A DNA stretch of 58,505 bases from Prevotellaceae bacterium UBA1743 (GCA_002314945.1 DCHV01000050.1:1-58505); one strand, 5' to 3'; shown: positions 25,291 to 33,258, counted from the stretch's first letter. Translations and numbers: made by a program. The notes: generated by a model from the letters alone, not told the origin.

Positions 25291-26168
25291 TTCACCACGG
25301 TATCATGACACAAATGAGCCGCATCTGCATTTGGCAGGCATCCCAATTCAAAGAAGGGGCAGAGACGCAGCAGCTCCGACACGCCATCGCATAGACTGTC
25401 GTAGATTCGTTCGTCCCATTTCATGCTACTCATGGCAGACAGGAGTTCTGCAAATCCCTCCAAAGGCGACATAGGACGGATTGTGTTTTTCGGACGCTGC
25501 TGTATGCGCACAATGGCCCCAATTGGAGCCTGTATATTGCGGTAGCAAGGAGTTTTTCCGCTCCACGGACTGCCATAGATGATGGTTTTATCTCCTATTA
25601 CACGCACTACTGGATTGTCATCATTCATCAAGTCGCATCCTGGAATATTGTCGTACCACAAGCGAGTGTGCGTACTCTTTCCTGTGCCACTGGGTGCCGT
25701 CATCAAGTACCCCTTTCCCTCGCAACGGATTACAGAGGCGTGCATGAGCATGGTATGGGTGTTGGCTGTGGAAAATGCGTATGCCAACATCAGCGTGTTA
25801 TTGAGCGCAAAATTACGTTGCTCCCATGTAGCTGCGCACAAAGCCACCGTCGTGTTCGTGAAATCTGCATTCGACTGCACATAGCAGCAGAGCACACCAT
25901 CCACATCCGAAATGTCAAACTGATAACTCCCATCTTCACTCTTGTACGTACCATAATTGCAGCCACCACAATCAAACTGTCCTATCTCCCTGCCACGCTC
26001 GTTCCAGCGGAAAGAGTCATCCACCACCACTGTGAAAACAAGATTCGAGGGTGCTTCGGGCAATTCAAAGGGTGCAAAAGAAGGCAGCAGACGTTCGTCA
26101 TTGCCCTCATCCATGAAGCGGACGCAGAAACTATGATCACCTACACAATAGTACTTTGTCTTCATCAA
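25287..26168 (-). CDS. HPr-kinase-like P-loop protein
   Basis: A 293-residue protein. The C-terminal half matches the HprK/PEPCK-type kinase fold: LMHASVIRC (His 143), the P-loop GYLMTAPSGTGKSTHTRLW (Lys 164), MNDDNPVVR (Asp 183/184, metal and catalytic position) and YGSPWSGKTPC. The N-terminal half (1-130) is a separate beta-rich domain, unlike the N-terminal domain of true HPr kinase. The true HprK C-terminal signature is absent. Such proteins accompany PqqD and peptide-modification genes (for example ScmC in SynChlorMet cassettes and lasso-peptide kinases). It probably phosphorylates a Ser or peptide; the substrate is unknown. It overlaps both neighbours by ATGA. Confidence 0.72.
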   Translation of the reverse strand: MMKTKYYCVGDHSFCVRFMDEGNDERLLPSFAPFELPEAPSNLVFTVVVDDSFRWNERGREIGQFDCGGCNYGTYKSEDGSYQFDISDVDGVLCCYVQSNADFTNTTVALCAATWEQRNFALNNTLMLAYAFSTANTHTMLMHASVIRCEGKGYLMTAPSGTGKSTHTRLWYDNIPGCDLMNDDNPVVRVIGDKTIIYGSPWSGKTPCYRNIQAPIGAIVRIQQRPKNTIRPMSPLEGFAELLSAMSSMKWDERIYDSLCDGVSELLRLCPFFELGCLPNADAAHLCHDTVVK

Positions 26169-26656
26169 TTGTTGTCCTTCTTGTGTTTCCGAGCCTTCTT
26201 GGCCGCTTTGCGTGCCTGTTCCTGTGCTGCTTCCTCCTCAGGTGTCGGAGCGATGTACTCCTCGTTTGCAAAATGGAATTCCGAGGCATCCAATGTTTTC
26301 AAGATAAGATCACTTTTTTTCTGATAACGAGTTGTCAGTTTTTCCAACTTCTTGTCCATCTGCTTTTTCTTCGTACTGAAAAACACCACACAAGTCGGGT
26401 TGGCACTGTTTTTTTTCTCCGTCAGATAACGCTGTAACTGGGCTGAGTACATGTGTCGATTGATCAGAAAATGGGTTTTTCCGTCCACGTACGCTGAATC
26501 CAATGACTGAACTCCCGTCACGTAGGCAAGGGAATCTGTGAAAGAAGCCGAGAAACCGACTATATATACGCGTGTCAAACTCACCTTCTGCCGAGCATAC
26601 AATGACATACTGCAAATACCCACCATCAAGCCAAGTACTACCAAGATTCTTTTCAT
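26165..26656 (-). CDS. Secreted protein of unknown function, first gene of the HprK/PqqD operon
   Basis: A 163-residue exported protein: signal peptide MKRILVVLGLMVGICSMSLYARQ, then a compact domain (VYIVGFSASFTDSLAYVTGVQSL...THFLINRHMYSAQLQRYL, PTCVVFFSTKKKQMDKKLEKL) and a highly charged Ala/Lys/Glu C-terminal tail (PEEEAAQEQARKAAKKARK). I do not recognise a named family beyond small secreted Bacteroidales hypotheticals. Its stop overlaps the HprK-like ATG. As the only exported non-enzyme of the operon it is a candidate substrate of the cassette, but this is speculation. The signal peptide argues for the start at 26656 rather than 26710. Confidence 0.6.
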   Translation of the reverse strand: MKRILVVLGLMVGICSMSLYARQKVSLTRVYIVGFSASFTDSLAYVTGVQSLDSAYVDGKTHFLINRHMYSAQLQRYLTEKKNSANPTCVVFFSTKKKQMDKKLEKLTTRYQKKSDLILKTLDASEFHFANEEYIAPTPEEEAAQEQARKAAKKARKHKKDNN

Positions 26657-26716
26657 CCGAGTTTCTATTTCTAAGATAATATACCGTTGCACATCATTTT
26701 GTGCGTACAAAAATAC

Positions 26717-26754
26717 AAAGTTTCCCCTGAACCCACAAATTCAGGGGAAACTTT
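26717..26754 (-). terminator. Hairpin terminator after htrA
   Basis: A perfect 15-bp stem (26717-26731 with 26740-26754) and an 8-nt loop lie just past the htrA stop on the minus strand and are followed there by GTATTTTTG. It separates htrA from the downstream operon starting at 26656. Confidence 0.75.
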
Positions 26755-26781
26755 TATCCACTATTCAAGAGGAAGGTCCTC

Positions 26782-28269
26782 CTATTCGTTCATATCTATC
26801 ACATAGCTGACTTTCCTGCCACTTGGAGTGATGGCCTTGATCCACAAAGTGCGGTCGCTGCTTTGGTTGGCTTCGCTCACAGCATTCTCCCAGTCTTCCA
26901 CGTTCTCCATCAATCGGTCGTTCACCTGAATGATTACCGTGCCCTTGGTTGCGCCTACCGTCATCATCTTTCCCTTGCGTATGGCATTCACGACAAGTCC
27001 ACTGCGTACTCTGAGCGACATCTTCTCTTCGTCGGTGAGGGGTCTCAACTGTACTCCGAGTTGATCGAGATCCACTTCTTCCATCACCTTGGTTGTCCCC
27101 TGTGAGTTGCGCAAAGTCACCTTTACCTCGTGTTTCTTCTTGTCGCGCAGATAGGTTACGTTCACCTTGTCACCAGGGCTGTGTTGTGAGATAACCTCTT
27201 GCAGTTCGGACATCTTGGCTATTTTCTTACCGCCGAACTCCGTTATCACATCACCTTGCTGCAAACCTGCTTCAGCAGCAGCTGTGGCATCTGACACTTT
27301 ATCTACATATACGCCTTGTACAGCGCCTAAATCTACATCATTACCCTTGGCCTTCTCTGCATCTATGTAGTTCGATACATCTGTTCCCGCCACACCAAGC
27401 AGAGCTCTCTGAACCGTGCCAAACACTTTCAGATCTGCTACCACTTTGTTCATGATGCTCGTAGGAATAGCAAATCCATAACCGCTATAACTACCTGTCT
27501 GGCTGTACAACATAGCGTTGATACCCACCAATTCGCCTCGCTCGTTCACCAAGGCGCCGCCACTGTTTCCTGCATTGATAGCCGCATCCGTCTGAATAAA
27601 ACTCTCTACGCCATTAGCACCCAAGGAACGCGCCTTGGCACTCACTACACCAGCTGTCACCGTACTTGTCAGATTGAAGGGGTTGCCCACTGCCAACACC
27701 CATTGTCCCAACTTCAGTTCGTCGCTATTTCCAATTGGTAGCGTAGGCAGATCTTTGCCTTCTATCTTTATCAATGCCAAGTCCGTCGTCTGGTCACAGC
27801 CAATGATGCGTCCCTTGAACTCACGGTTGTCATTCAGCTTCACCTCTATTTCATCGGCATCTCCTACCACATGATTGTTGGTGACAATGTATCCGTCATC
27901 ACTGATGATCACGCCACTGCCCGCGCCCTTGCGATCTGGATTCTTATACTCACGCTCACGACCTTGTCCTCCATAGCCAAAGAAGAAACTGAAGGGGTCT
28001 TGTTCCACCACACGTTCCGTCTTGCCATGTTGCACCACCTTGATATATACGACTGCATTCACCGAGGATTCAGCTGCGGCTGTCAAATCTACCAATCCAT
28101 TAGGAGCAGCTGCAACGGGGGCTGCCGAAGAAGCAAAGATAGGAGCCTTTGCAACTGGCGCATCCGTGTTCTGGGAAGGCAGACTGCTCTTGATAACTGT
28201 ACCTGTAACTGCGCTGCTGGCGAAAATCAGAGCAGCGATTCCAATCCATGTTTTAGTTACTTGTTTCAT
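26782..28269 (-). CDS. htrA: HtrA/DegP-type periplasmic serine protease
   Basis: A 495-residue Do-type protease. It has an N-terminal signal/anchor (residues 6-26), a trypsin-like domain with His 133 (VTNNHVV), Asp 163 (TTDLALIKI) and Ser 236 (INAGNSGGALV), and two PDZ domains (about 290-385, with GVYVDKVSDATAAAEAGLQQGDVI, and about 405-495). It degrades or refolds misfolded envelope proteins, fitting the nearby bamA/skp cluster in function if not in operon. It is transcribed alone, with a -7-like box upstream and a terminator downstream. All catalytic residues are intact. Confidence 0.93.
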   Translation of the reverse strand: MKQVTKTWIGIAALIFASSAVTGTVIKSSLPSQNTDAPVAKAPIFASSAAPVAAAPNGLVDLTAAAESSVNAVVYIKVVQHGKTERVVEQDPFSFFFGYGGQGREREYKNPDRKGAGSGVIISDDGYIVTNNHVVGDADEIEVKLNDNREFKGRIIGCDQTTDLALIKIEGKDLPTLPIGNSDELKLGQWVLAVGNPFNLTSTVTAGVVSAKARSLGANGVESFIQTDAAINAGNSGGALVNERGELVGINAMLYSQTGSYSGYGFAIPTSIMNKVVADLKVFGTVQRALLGVAGTDVSNYIDAEKAKGNDVDLGAVQGVYVDKVSDATAAAEAGLQQGDVITEFGGKKIAKMSELQEVISQHSPGDKVNVTYLRDKKKHEVKVTLRNSQGTTKVMEEVDLDQLGVQLRPLTDEEKMSLRVRSGLVVNAIRKGKMMTVGATKGTVIIQVNDRLMENVEDWENAVSEANQSSDRTLWIKAITPSGRKVSYVIDMNE

Positions 28270-28325
28270 AATCTTATCTGCATTAAATGTTAATATTCAT
28301 AATTTTTCGTTTGCTTTTCGTACTG

Positions 28326-28333
28326 CAAAGATA
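28326..28333 (-). promoter_or_regulatory. -7 box (TATCTTTG) upstream of htrA
   Basis: On the minus strand TATCTTTG fits TAnnTTTG and lies 56 bp upstream of the htrA ATG. No clean TTTG sits 19-21 bp further upstream, so confidence is moderate. Confidence 0.4.
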
Positions 28334-28525
28334 TTGCAAGTAATTGTAATGAAATACTGCGTTTGTGTAAATTTTCCATTAATTAACATTGTATGTTTGC
28401 TCATTAACGGACGTTAAATACTACCTGCCATGTTTTCACATTCCTTTACTTTGACATATTTTCCGGCCTCTGACAGAATGGCAGACAGAATAAACGGCAC
28501 TCACGCGCAGATTTGCTCAAATAAA

Positions 28526-28593
28526 TTTGACTTCGTCGAATTTCATCGCGACTCACCCAACTAAAAGTAAACTTTTGTTGGGCTTCGCTGCTC
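28526..28593 (+). repeat. Interspersed intergenic repeat, copy 2 (core AAAGTAAACTTT)
   Basis: Matches the element at 13-87 read on the minus strand. The hairpin is CCCAAC/AAAAGT (28556-28568) with ACTTTT/GTTGGG (28571-28582). It ends a few bases before the -33 box of the RNase P RNA gene, so it may act as an upstream element. The rest of the 370-bp gap between htrA and the RNA gene (28270-28639) holds only the two promoters noted. Confidence 0.6.
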
Positions 28594-28598
28594 AAAAA

Positions 28599-28630
28599 TT
28601 TGGTATTTCACTCGCTTAATCGTACCTTTG
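28599..28630 (+). promoter_or_regulatory. Consensus promoter of the RNase P RNA gene
   Basis: TTTG (28599-28602), 20 bp, TACCTTTG (28623-28630): a perfect Bacteroidetes promoter, placing the transcription start at about 28636-28640, which agrees with the 5' end of the RNA. Confidence 0.85.
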
Positions 28631-28639
28631 CAGATAAAA

Positions 28640-29012
28640 CAGTGGACCGGCTTGCCGCTGGCTGTCTCCGCAAGGTGGATAGTTTGAGGAAAGTCCGGGC
28701 AACACAGAGCATTCTGCTTCTTAACGGGAAGAGACTCGCGAGGGTCTGATCATGCAGAAGAAAACAACCGCCGGACTTGTTCGGTAAGGGTGAGAAGGTA
28801 GGGTAAGAGCCTACCAGGCTTATGGTGACATGAGTGCTGTGCATTCCAGAAGTTGAAAGTTCATGTAAACCAGCGAACACAAAGAGAGGGTTGCTCGCCC
28901 AAGCTGGAGGGTAGAACGATACATACCAGGCCTGCGGCAACGTAGGTCGCAGATAAATGGCAGGCACCTTGCCTGAGCAAGGTACAGAACCCGGCTTACA
29001 GGCCCACTGTTT
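28640..29012 (+). ncRNA. rnpB: RNase P RNA, bacterial type A
   Basis: The catalytic RNA of RNase P, which removes 5' leaders from pre-tRNAs. The 5' part contains the universally conserved GAGGAAAGTCCGGGC (28688-28702) and the 3' part contains ACAGAACCCGGCTTACAG (28985-29002). The 5' and 3' ends (ACAGTGGACCGGC... and ...GGCCCACTGT) pair to close helix P1/P2. Length about 373 nt is normal. A T-run (TTTTGTTTTTT) follows directly and probably terminates transcription. Confidence 0.95.
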
Positions 29013-29027
29013 TTGTTTTTTATATTG

Positions 29028-30314
29028 ATGATGAAGTTGCACAACATAAAGAAAATCTGGCACACCGATGAAACGCGCCTATCACCAGCGCGCAGACGAT
29101 GGGTGCGCATCATCAAGGGTGGGCTCATCATCATCGACGGATTCACACACAAGAATTTATCAAACAACGCTTCAGCACTCACTTACAGTAGTATGCTGGC
29201 AGCTGTCCCAGTGCTCGCCATCGTCTTTGCCGTCGCACGTGGCTTTGGCTTCGGCACATTCATCGAGGAGCGCATACGCGAATCCATGGAAGGTCATACC
29301 GAGTTTACCAACACCCTATTCCAGTTTGCCGACTCGTACCTCGACCACACGCACGGTGGTGTCTTCATCGGTGTAGGTCTCCTTGTGCTTCTCTATACCG
29401 TCATCAGCCTTACCACCAATGTCGAGGTAGCCCTGAATAAGGTATGGAATGTCAGTGCTTCGCGCAACGTCTATCGCAAGTGCCTCGACTATATCAGCAT
29501 CTTCTTCCTCCTGCCCATCTTCATCGTAGTAGTCAGCGGTATTCGTATTTTCCTGATGACCTTCCGCAGCATATTACCCGATTATCAGGTAATCAGCAAT
29601 ACACTCGAACTGATTCTCAAGGGAGCCCCCTTTGTACTCACCTCGCTTGTATTCATCTTGCTATACGTATGGATGCCCAACACCAAGGTGAAGTTGCGTA
29701 ATGCCGTCCTACCTGGGATAGTGGCAGGATTAGCCTTCCAGCTCCTGCAGTACGTCTATTTCCACTACCAATTTGTATTGAGCAGTTACAATGCCATCTA
29801 TGGTTCTTTTGCCGCCATCCCGTTGTTTATGCTTTGGCTTCAGATATCCTGGTGCATCTGCCTCGCAGGAGCCCAGTTCTGCTATGCCATGCAATGTACT
29901 GATGAATATACCTTCTCGCGCAGAAGTCACAATATGAGTCGGCGCTACCGCGATTCCCTGCGCATCCTACTGTTAGCACAGATGGGGCGTCGGATCAGGC
30001 TCGGCATGAAAGCCTCCACCCCAGAGCGTTTATCAAAGGATACTGGCATCCCACAGACAATTCTCACAATGCTTCTGGATGAGTTGGAAAAGATGCATCT
30101 TGTTGCCAAGTCAGTCAGAGAGACTAACACACATAAAGAGGAATACCTGCCTACCTTCGATGTAAGCTCCACGGGCGTACGCGACGTGACAAGACGGATG
30201 GATAGCTACGGCACAGAGGATCTGTCGCGCGCATGGCAGCACCAGAGCGAGGAATGGAACAAGATACGCCAGTTGCGAAACAGCATGGAAGACTGTCCAT
30301 TGTCCGAACTTTGA
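29028..30314 (+). CDS. YihY/BrkB family inner-membrane protein with winged-helix tail
   Basis: A 428-residue protein. The first about 290 residues form the six-helix BrkB/YihY domain (IIIDGFTHKNLSNNASALTYSSMLAAVPVLAIVFA, LTTNVEVALNKVWNVS, GSFAAIPLFMLWLQISWCICLAGAQFCYAM). The last about 130 residues look like a winged helix (ERLSKDTGIPQTILTMLLDELEKMHLVAKSV), an extension known in Bacteroidetes members. Once called RNase BN, the family has no proven nuclease activity; a transport role is likely. A TTG at 29013 lies inside the RNA terminator, so the ATG at 29028 (or 29031) is chosen. Confidence 0.82.
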   Translation: MMKLHNIKKIWHTDETRLSPARRRWVRIIKGGLIIIDGFTHKNLSNNASALTYSSMLAAVPVLAIVFAVARGFGFGTFIEERIRESMEGHTEFTNTLFQFADSYLDHTHGGVFIGVGLLVLLYTVISLTTNVEVALNKVWNVSASRNVYRKCLDYISIFFLLPIFIVVVSGIRIFLMTFRSILPDYQVISNTLELILKGAPFVLTSLVFILLYVWMPNTKVKLRNAVLPGIVAGLAFQLLQYVYFHYQFVLSSYNAIYGSFAAIPLFMLWLQISWCICLAGAQFCYAMQCTDEYTFSRRSHNMSRRYRDSLRILLLAQMGRRIRLGMKASTPERLSKDTGIPQTILTMLLDELEKMHLVAKSVRETNTHKEEYLPTFDVSSTGVRDVTRRMDSYGTEDLSRAWQHQSEEWNKIRQLRNSMEDCPLSEL

Positions 30315-30364
30315 CGGAAACATTTATTAAGTATAGAGAGTAAAGAAAGGAGAAACTGAATATT

Positions 30365-30517
30365 ATGATTTGGAAAATCGCCATCGCTTGGATTGCTTTC
30401 GACGCAATTATCTACATCTGGATGTGGTTCGACAACGCCTATTATAGATGCAACTTCCCCAAGAAATTCAATAGGATATTGAATGCTTTCACCGAAGAGG
30501 TGGACGAAGAAGAATAA
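30365..30517 (+). CDS. Small membrane protein, 50 residues
   Basis: A short open frame starting MIWKIAIAWIAFDAIIYIWMW: one hydrophobic helix (residues 2-21), then an aromatic/basic segment (YYRCNFPKKFNRIL) and an acidic C-terminus (TEEVDEEE). A good ribosome-binding site (aaaggag, about 12 bp upstream) precedes the ATG, and the stop is 23 bp before the HAD gene, so it is likely translated as part of the same unit. I do not recognise a family. It is easily missed because of its length. Confidence 0.55.
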   Translation: MIWKIAIAWIAFDAIIYIWMWFDNAYYRCNFPKKFNRILNAFTEEVDEEE

Positions 30518-30540
30518 TAAATAGAAAACAATACACAATT

Positions 30541-30969
30541 ATGACTATAGCAGTAGATTTCGACGGCACAATCGTCAAACACAAATATCCCGAGATTGGA
30601 GAGGAAATTCCTTTCGCAGTACAAACCCTCAAGATGCTTATCGAGGATCGTCACAAGGTCATCTTATGGTCCGTCCGCGAAGGAGAGTTGCTGGAGGAAG
30701 CCGTGGCATGGTGCCGCGAACGAGGGTTGGAGTTCTATGCCGTAAACAAGGACTATCCTGAGGAAATTGTCGATCCAACCAACGAATACTACTCCCGCAA
30801 ATCCAAGGCCGACATCTTCATCGACGACCGCAACGTAGGCGGCCTACCAGACTGGGGAACCATCTATCGCATCATCAAGGAGAAGAAGACCCTCGAACAG
30901 ATTGTCATCGAGGACATGGCTCCTATTGAGGATGACGAGCCCAAGAAAAAGAAATGGTGGAAACTCTGA
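30541..30969 (+). CDS. Small HAD-superfamily phosphatase
   Basis: A 142-residue HAD-like hydrolase with the nucleophile motif I MTIAVDFDGTIV (Asp 6 and Asp 8), motif II VILWSVREG (Ser) and an acidic motif ADIFIDDRNVGG. There is no cap domain, so it probably acts on a small or exposed phosphoester. It resembles the structurally studied BT0820-type proteins of Bacteroides, of unknown substrate. The C-terminus is strongly basic (EPKKKKWWKL). It follows the 50-residue membrane protein by 23 bp. It is convergent with murI. Confidence 0.8.
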   Translation: MTIAVDFDGTIVKHKYPEIGEEIPFAVQTLKMLIEDRHKVILWSVREGELLEEAVAWCRERGLEFYAVNKDYPEEIVDPTNEYYSRKSKADIFIDDRNVGGLPDWGTIYRIIKEKKTLEQIVIEDMAPIEDDEPKKKKWWKL

Positions 30970-31069
30970 GACAGACCCGCCTAAGGAGTTCTGTATCTCG
31001 ATTTATGATGCCGGAAGAATACTCGTGAAATGGGTTCAATTCTGGGTGTGTAAAATTTTTCTCCATCAC

Positions 31070-31145
31070 AAGGGTTCTATATCCCTTCCTAATCCCTTCT
31101 ATATCCCTTCTTATCGTGCATGCTACGGTATGTCAAGAATTTTCA
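31070..31145 (+). repeat. Interspersed CCCTTC repeat, copy A
   Basis: AAGGGT followed by three ATCCCTTC-like units spaced 11 bp, then a fixed-distance TGTCAAGAxTTTT. The start of AAGGGT to the start of TGTCAAGA is 61 bp, identical to copy B at 41774-41849, and both align without gaps. It lies in the 224-bp convergent gap (30970-31193) between the HAD and murI genes, which otherwise shows nothing clear. Confidence 0.65.
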
Positions 31146-31193
31146 GGAAAGACTATGGAGGGCTTTCTTTGTTACCCCATAAGTGCACTCACA

Positions 31194-32009
31194 CTACAAC
31201 ACGATATGTTCGGCCTGAATGGGGGAACCTAAGAAAAGGGTGGCGTTCTCGGAGAAGATGTCGGGATGCTCGGTAGTGAGATATCTGCATGTGGAGGTGC
31301 GTGTTATCCTACTCTCCATCTCAGGATGACGATTCAGATAGTCCTGCAAGCTAAGTGCTACATACTTTCCTTGCGAGACGATGTTAACATGAGCGGGAAG
31401 GAACTGGCGTATCTTGGGAAAGAGTAGAGGATAGTGGGTACAACCGAGAATGACTGTATCAATAAGAGAATCCTGAGACATGAGGCGAATCAAACTATCC
31501 TGTATGAAGTAGTCGGCACCAGGAGAGTTTGCTTGACGATTCTCCACCAAAGGGACCCACATTGGGCAGGCTTGGGAGGAAAGATGGATGTCAGGCCATA
31601 CTTTGGCTATCTCTAAGTCGTAGGTTCGACTTCGGATGGTTCCAGGTGTGGCGACAATGCCGACATGACGTGAACGTGTTATCTGGCCAATGCACTCAAT
31701 TGTAGGGCGAATGATGCCAAGTACCCTGAGAGATGAATCCATCTGCGGGAGATTCTGCTGCTGGATGGTACGGAGAGCCTTGGCGCTTGCTGTGTTGCAA
31801 CCTAATATGACAAGAGAACATCCGTGGGAGAAAAGACAACGCACGGCTTGTAGGGTATATTGATACACGACTTCGAAAGAGCGTGTACCATACGGAGCTC
31901 GCGCATTATCTCCCAAATAGAGATAGTCGTACTGAGGAAGGGTTTCCCGCATCTGATGCAGGATGGTGAGTCCCCCGTATCCGGAATCGAAAACGCCTAT
32001 AGGCCCCAT
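31194..32009 (-). CDS. murI: Glutamate racemase
   Basis: A 271-residue enzyme that makes D-glutamate for peptidoglycan. Motifs: GVFDSGYGGLTILHQM (Asp 8, Ser 9), YLGDNARAPYG, the first catalytic Cys in VILGCNTASAKALR (Cys 71) and the second Cys in VILGCTHYPLLFP. The family normally has FDSGVGGL; here a Tyr replaces the Val. It is the last gene of the envelope operon, 14 bp after the third skp gene. Confidence 0.93.
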   Translation of the reverse strand: MGPIGVFDSGYGGLTILHQMRETLPQYDYLYLGDNARAPYGTRSFEVVYQYTLQAVRCLFSHGCSLVILGCNTASAKALRTIQQQNLPQMDSSLRVLGIIRPTIECIGQITRSRHVGIVATPGTIRSRTYDLEIAKVWPDIHLSSQACPMWVPLVENRQANSPGADYFIQDSLIRLMSQDSLIDTVILGCTHYPLLFPKIRQFLPAHVNIVSQGKYVALSLQDYLNRHPEMESRITRTSTCRYLTTEHPDIFSENATLFLGSPIQAEHIVL

Positions 32010-32023
32010 ATCGGGTAGGAATA

Positions 32024-32677
32024 TTAATGTTCCTGAGGATTTTCTGTTGTATTGGTAGGTGCGGCATTCTGCTGCAACTGCTGAACAGGGGTTGCTATCT
32101 GAGGAGCAGCAACTGGTTGGGTCTGCAAAGGCAACTGTGCAGGAGCTGCAGCAGGTGGAAGGGTGGGAGCTTGAATCAATCCCAGTTTTACACGGACGAG
32201 ATCTGTAACATCTACCCCTACAATAGGGTTTATGAAGGGACAGTTGTTGTCATCGGTATTCATAATGATGCCATAGCCGTTCTCCACACCTACGGCAAGA
32301 ATAGCATTGCGAAGCACCTTCTCTACCTGAGCAAGAAGATCCTTCTCGGCATTGCGGAGGAGATCCTGTGCCTGAACACGGAAGTTGACGCCATTGTCCA
32401 TCAGGCTCTGCAACTCGGCTTGCCGCTTCTGCAGGATGGTAGTAGGGAAATCCTTCTGCCCCTGCATAAAATCGATGAATTTCTTCTGAAACTCCTCCTC
32501 ACCCCGTTGGGCTTCCGCTTCGTACTGAGTACGGAGTGCGGCAAGGTCGGCCTGCGCTTTCGCATACTCTGGCATTTCTTGCATCACGGTTTGGAAACTG
32601 AGATAACCGAACTGTACGGCCTGTGCATTGCACAACAGGGGTACAAGACAAACCAACAGGGAGAGGAGACGTTTCAT
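32024..32677 (-). CDS. OmpH/Skp-family periplasmic chaperone, third tandem copy
   Basis: A 217-residue exported protein: signal MKRLLSLLVCLVPLLCNAQA, then the Skp core VQFGYLSFQTVMQEMPEYAKAQADLAALRTQYEAEAQRGEEEFQKK with a long coiled-coil hairpin, and a C-terminal strand region GYGIIMNTDDNNCPFINPIVGVDVTDLV. Unlike its two neighbours it ends in a roughly 45-residue Pro/Gln/Ala-rich tail (from LPPAAAPAQLPLQ). Skp holds unfolded outer-membrane proteins on the way to BamA. The signal peptide sets the start at 32677 rather than 32731. Confidence 0.85.
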   Translation of the reverse strand: MKRLLSLLVCLVPLLCNAQAVQFGYLSFQTVMQEMPEYAKAQADLAALRTQYEAEAQRGEEEFQKKFIDFMQGQKDFPTTILQKRQAELQSLMDNGVNFRVQAQDLLRNAEKDLLAQVEKVLRNAILAVGVENGYGIIMNTDDNNCPFINPIVGVDVTDLVRVKLGLIQAPTLPPAAAPAQLPLQTQPVAAPQIATPVQQLQQNAAPTNTTENPQEH

Positions 32678-32712
32678 AAGATAATTTTTATTATTATATG
32701 TCGTTTTTATTA

Positions 32713-33216
32713 CTATTGCTGTACGCCACACTCTTTCTTGATGTCATTGGTAACATCGGTACTGAGCTGGGAATTGACAAAAGGAATGGCACCTGTACTG
32801 GTATCAACAATATAGACATAGTTGCCTGACTCGCCCACTTTCTTGACGGCAGCCATTACCTTCTCCTGAATAGCACCGAGTTTCTCCTGCTGGGCTTTCT
32901 GTAAGGCTGTCTGATTGTCCTGGTAGGACTGTTGCATACGCTGATAGAGATCCTGGAGTTCCTGCTCACGACGTGCACGTACGTTGTCGAGGAGATTGGC
33001 TTGTTCCTTCTGATACTCGTCGCTCTTCTTCTGCAGTTCGTCCTGCATCAACTTCATGTCTGCCTCGAAACCTTCCTGCATCTTCTTCAATTCGTCCTGT
33101 GCCGTAGTATATTCGGGCATATTAGGGATGATGGTGGAACTGTCGAAATGTGCAAACTTCTGGGCACTCACGCTGAGAGGTGCCAAGAGAAGCACCATGA
33201 TAATAAACTTTTTCAT
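32713..33216 (-). CDS. OmpH/Skp-family periplasmic chaperone, second tandem copy
   Basis: A 167-residue exported chaperone: signal MKKFIIMVLLLAPLSVSAQ, then KFAHFDSSTIIPNMPEYTTAQDELKKMQEGFEADMKLMQDELQKK, a coiled-coil arm, and the closing strand VYIVDTSTGAIPFVNSQLSTDVT. This is the classic Skp length. It lies between two paralogues in the operon (42-bp gap from the first copy, 35 bp to the third). Confidence 0.87.
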   Translation of the reverse strand: MKKFIIMVLLLAPLSVSAQKFAHFDSSTIIPNMPEYTTAQDELKKMQEGFEADMKLMQDELQKKSDEYQKEQANLLDNVRARREQELQDLYQRMQQSYQDNQTALQKAQQEKLGAIQEKVMAAVKKVGESGNYVYIVDTSTGAIPFVNSQLSTDVTNDIKKECGVQQ

Positions 33217-33258
33217 TTTGTTGTTTAGTAATTTATTGGTTTAATATATTTGTTTTCA

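Noticed and set aside
24473..26656. Lasso-peptide or classical PQQ cluster
   Set aside because: No asparagine-synthetase-like cyclase, no lasso protease of the usual type, no PqqA/PqqE genes; only the PqqD and HprK-like parts are shared.
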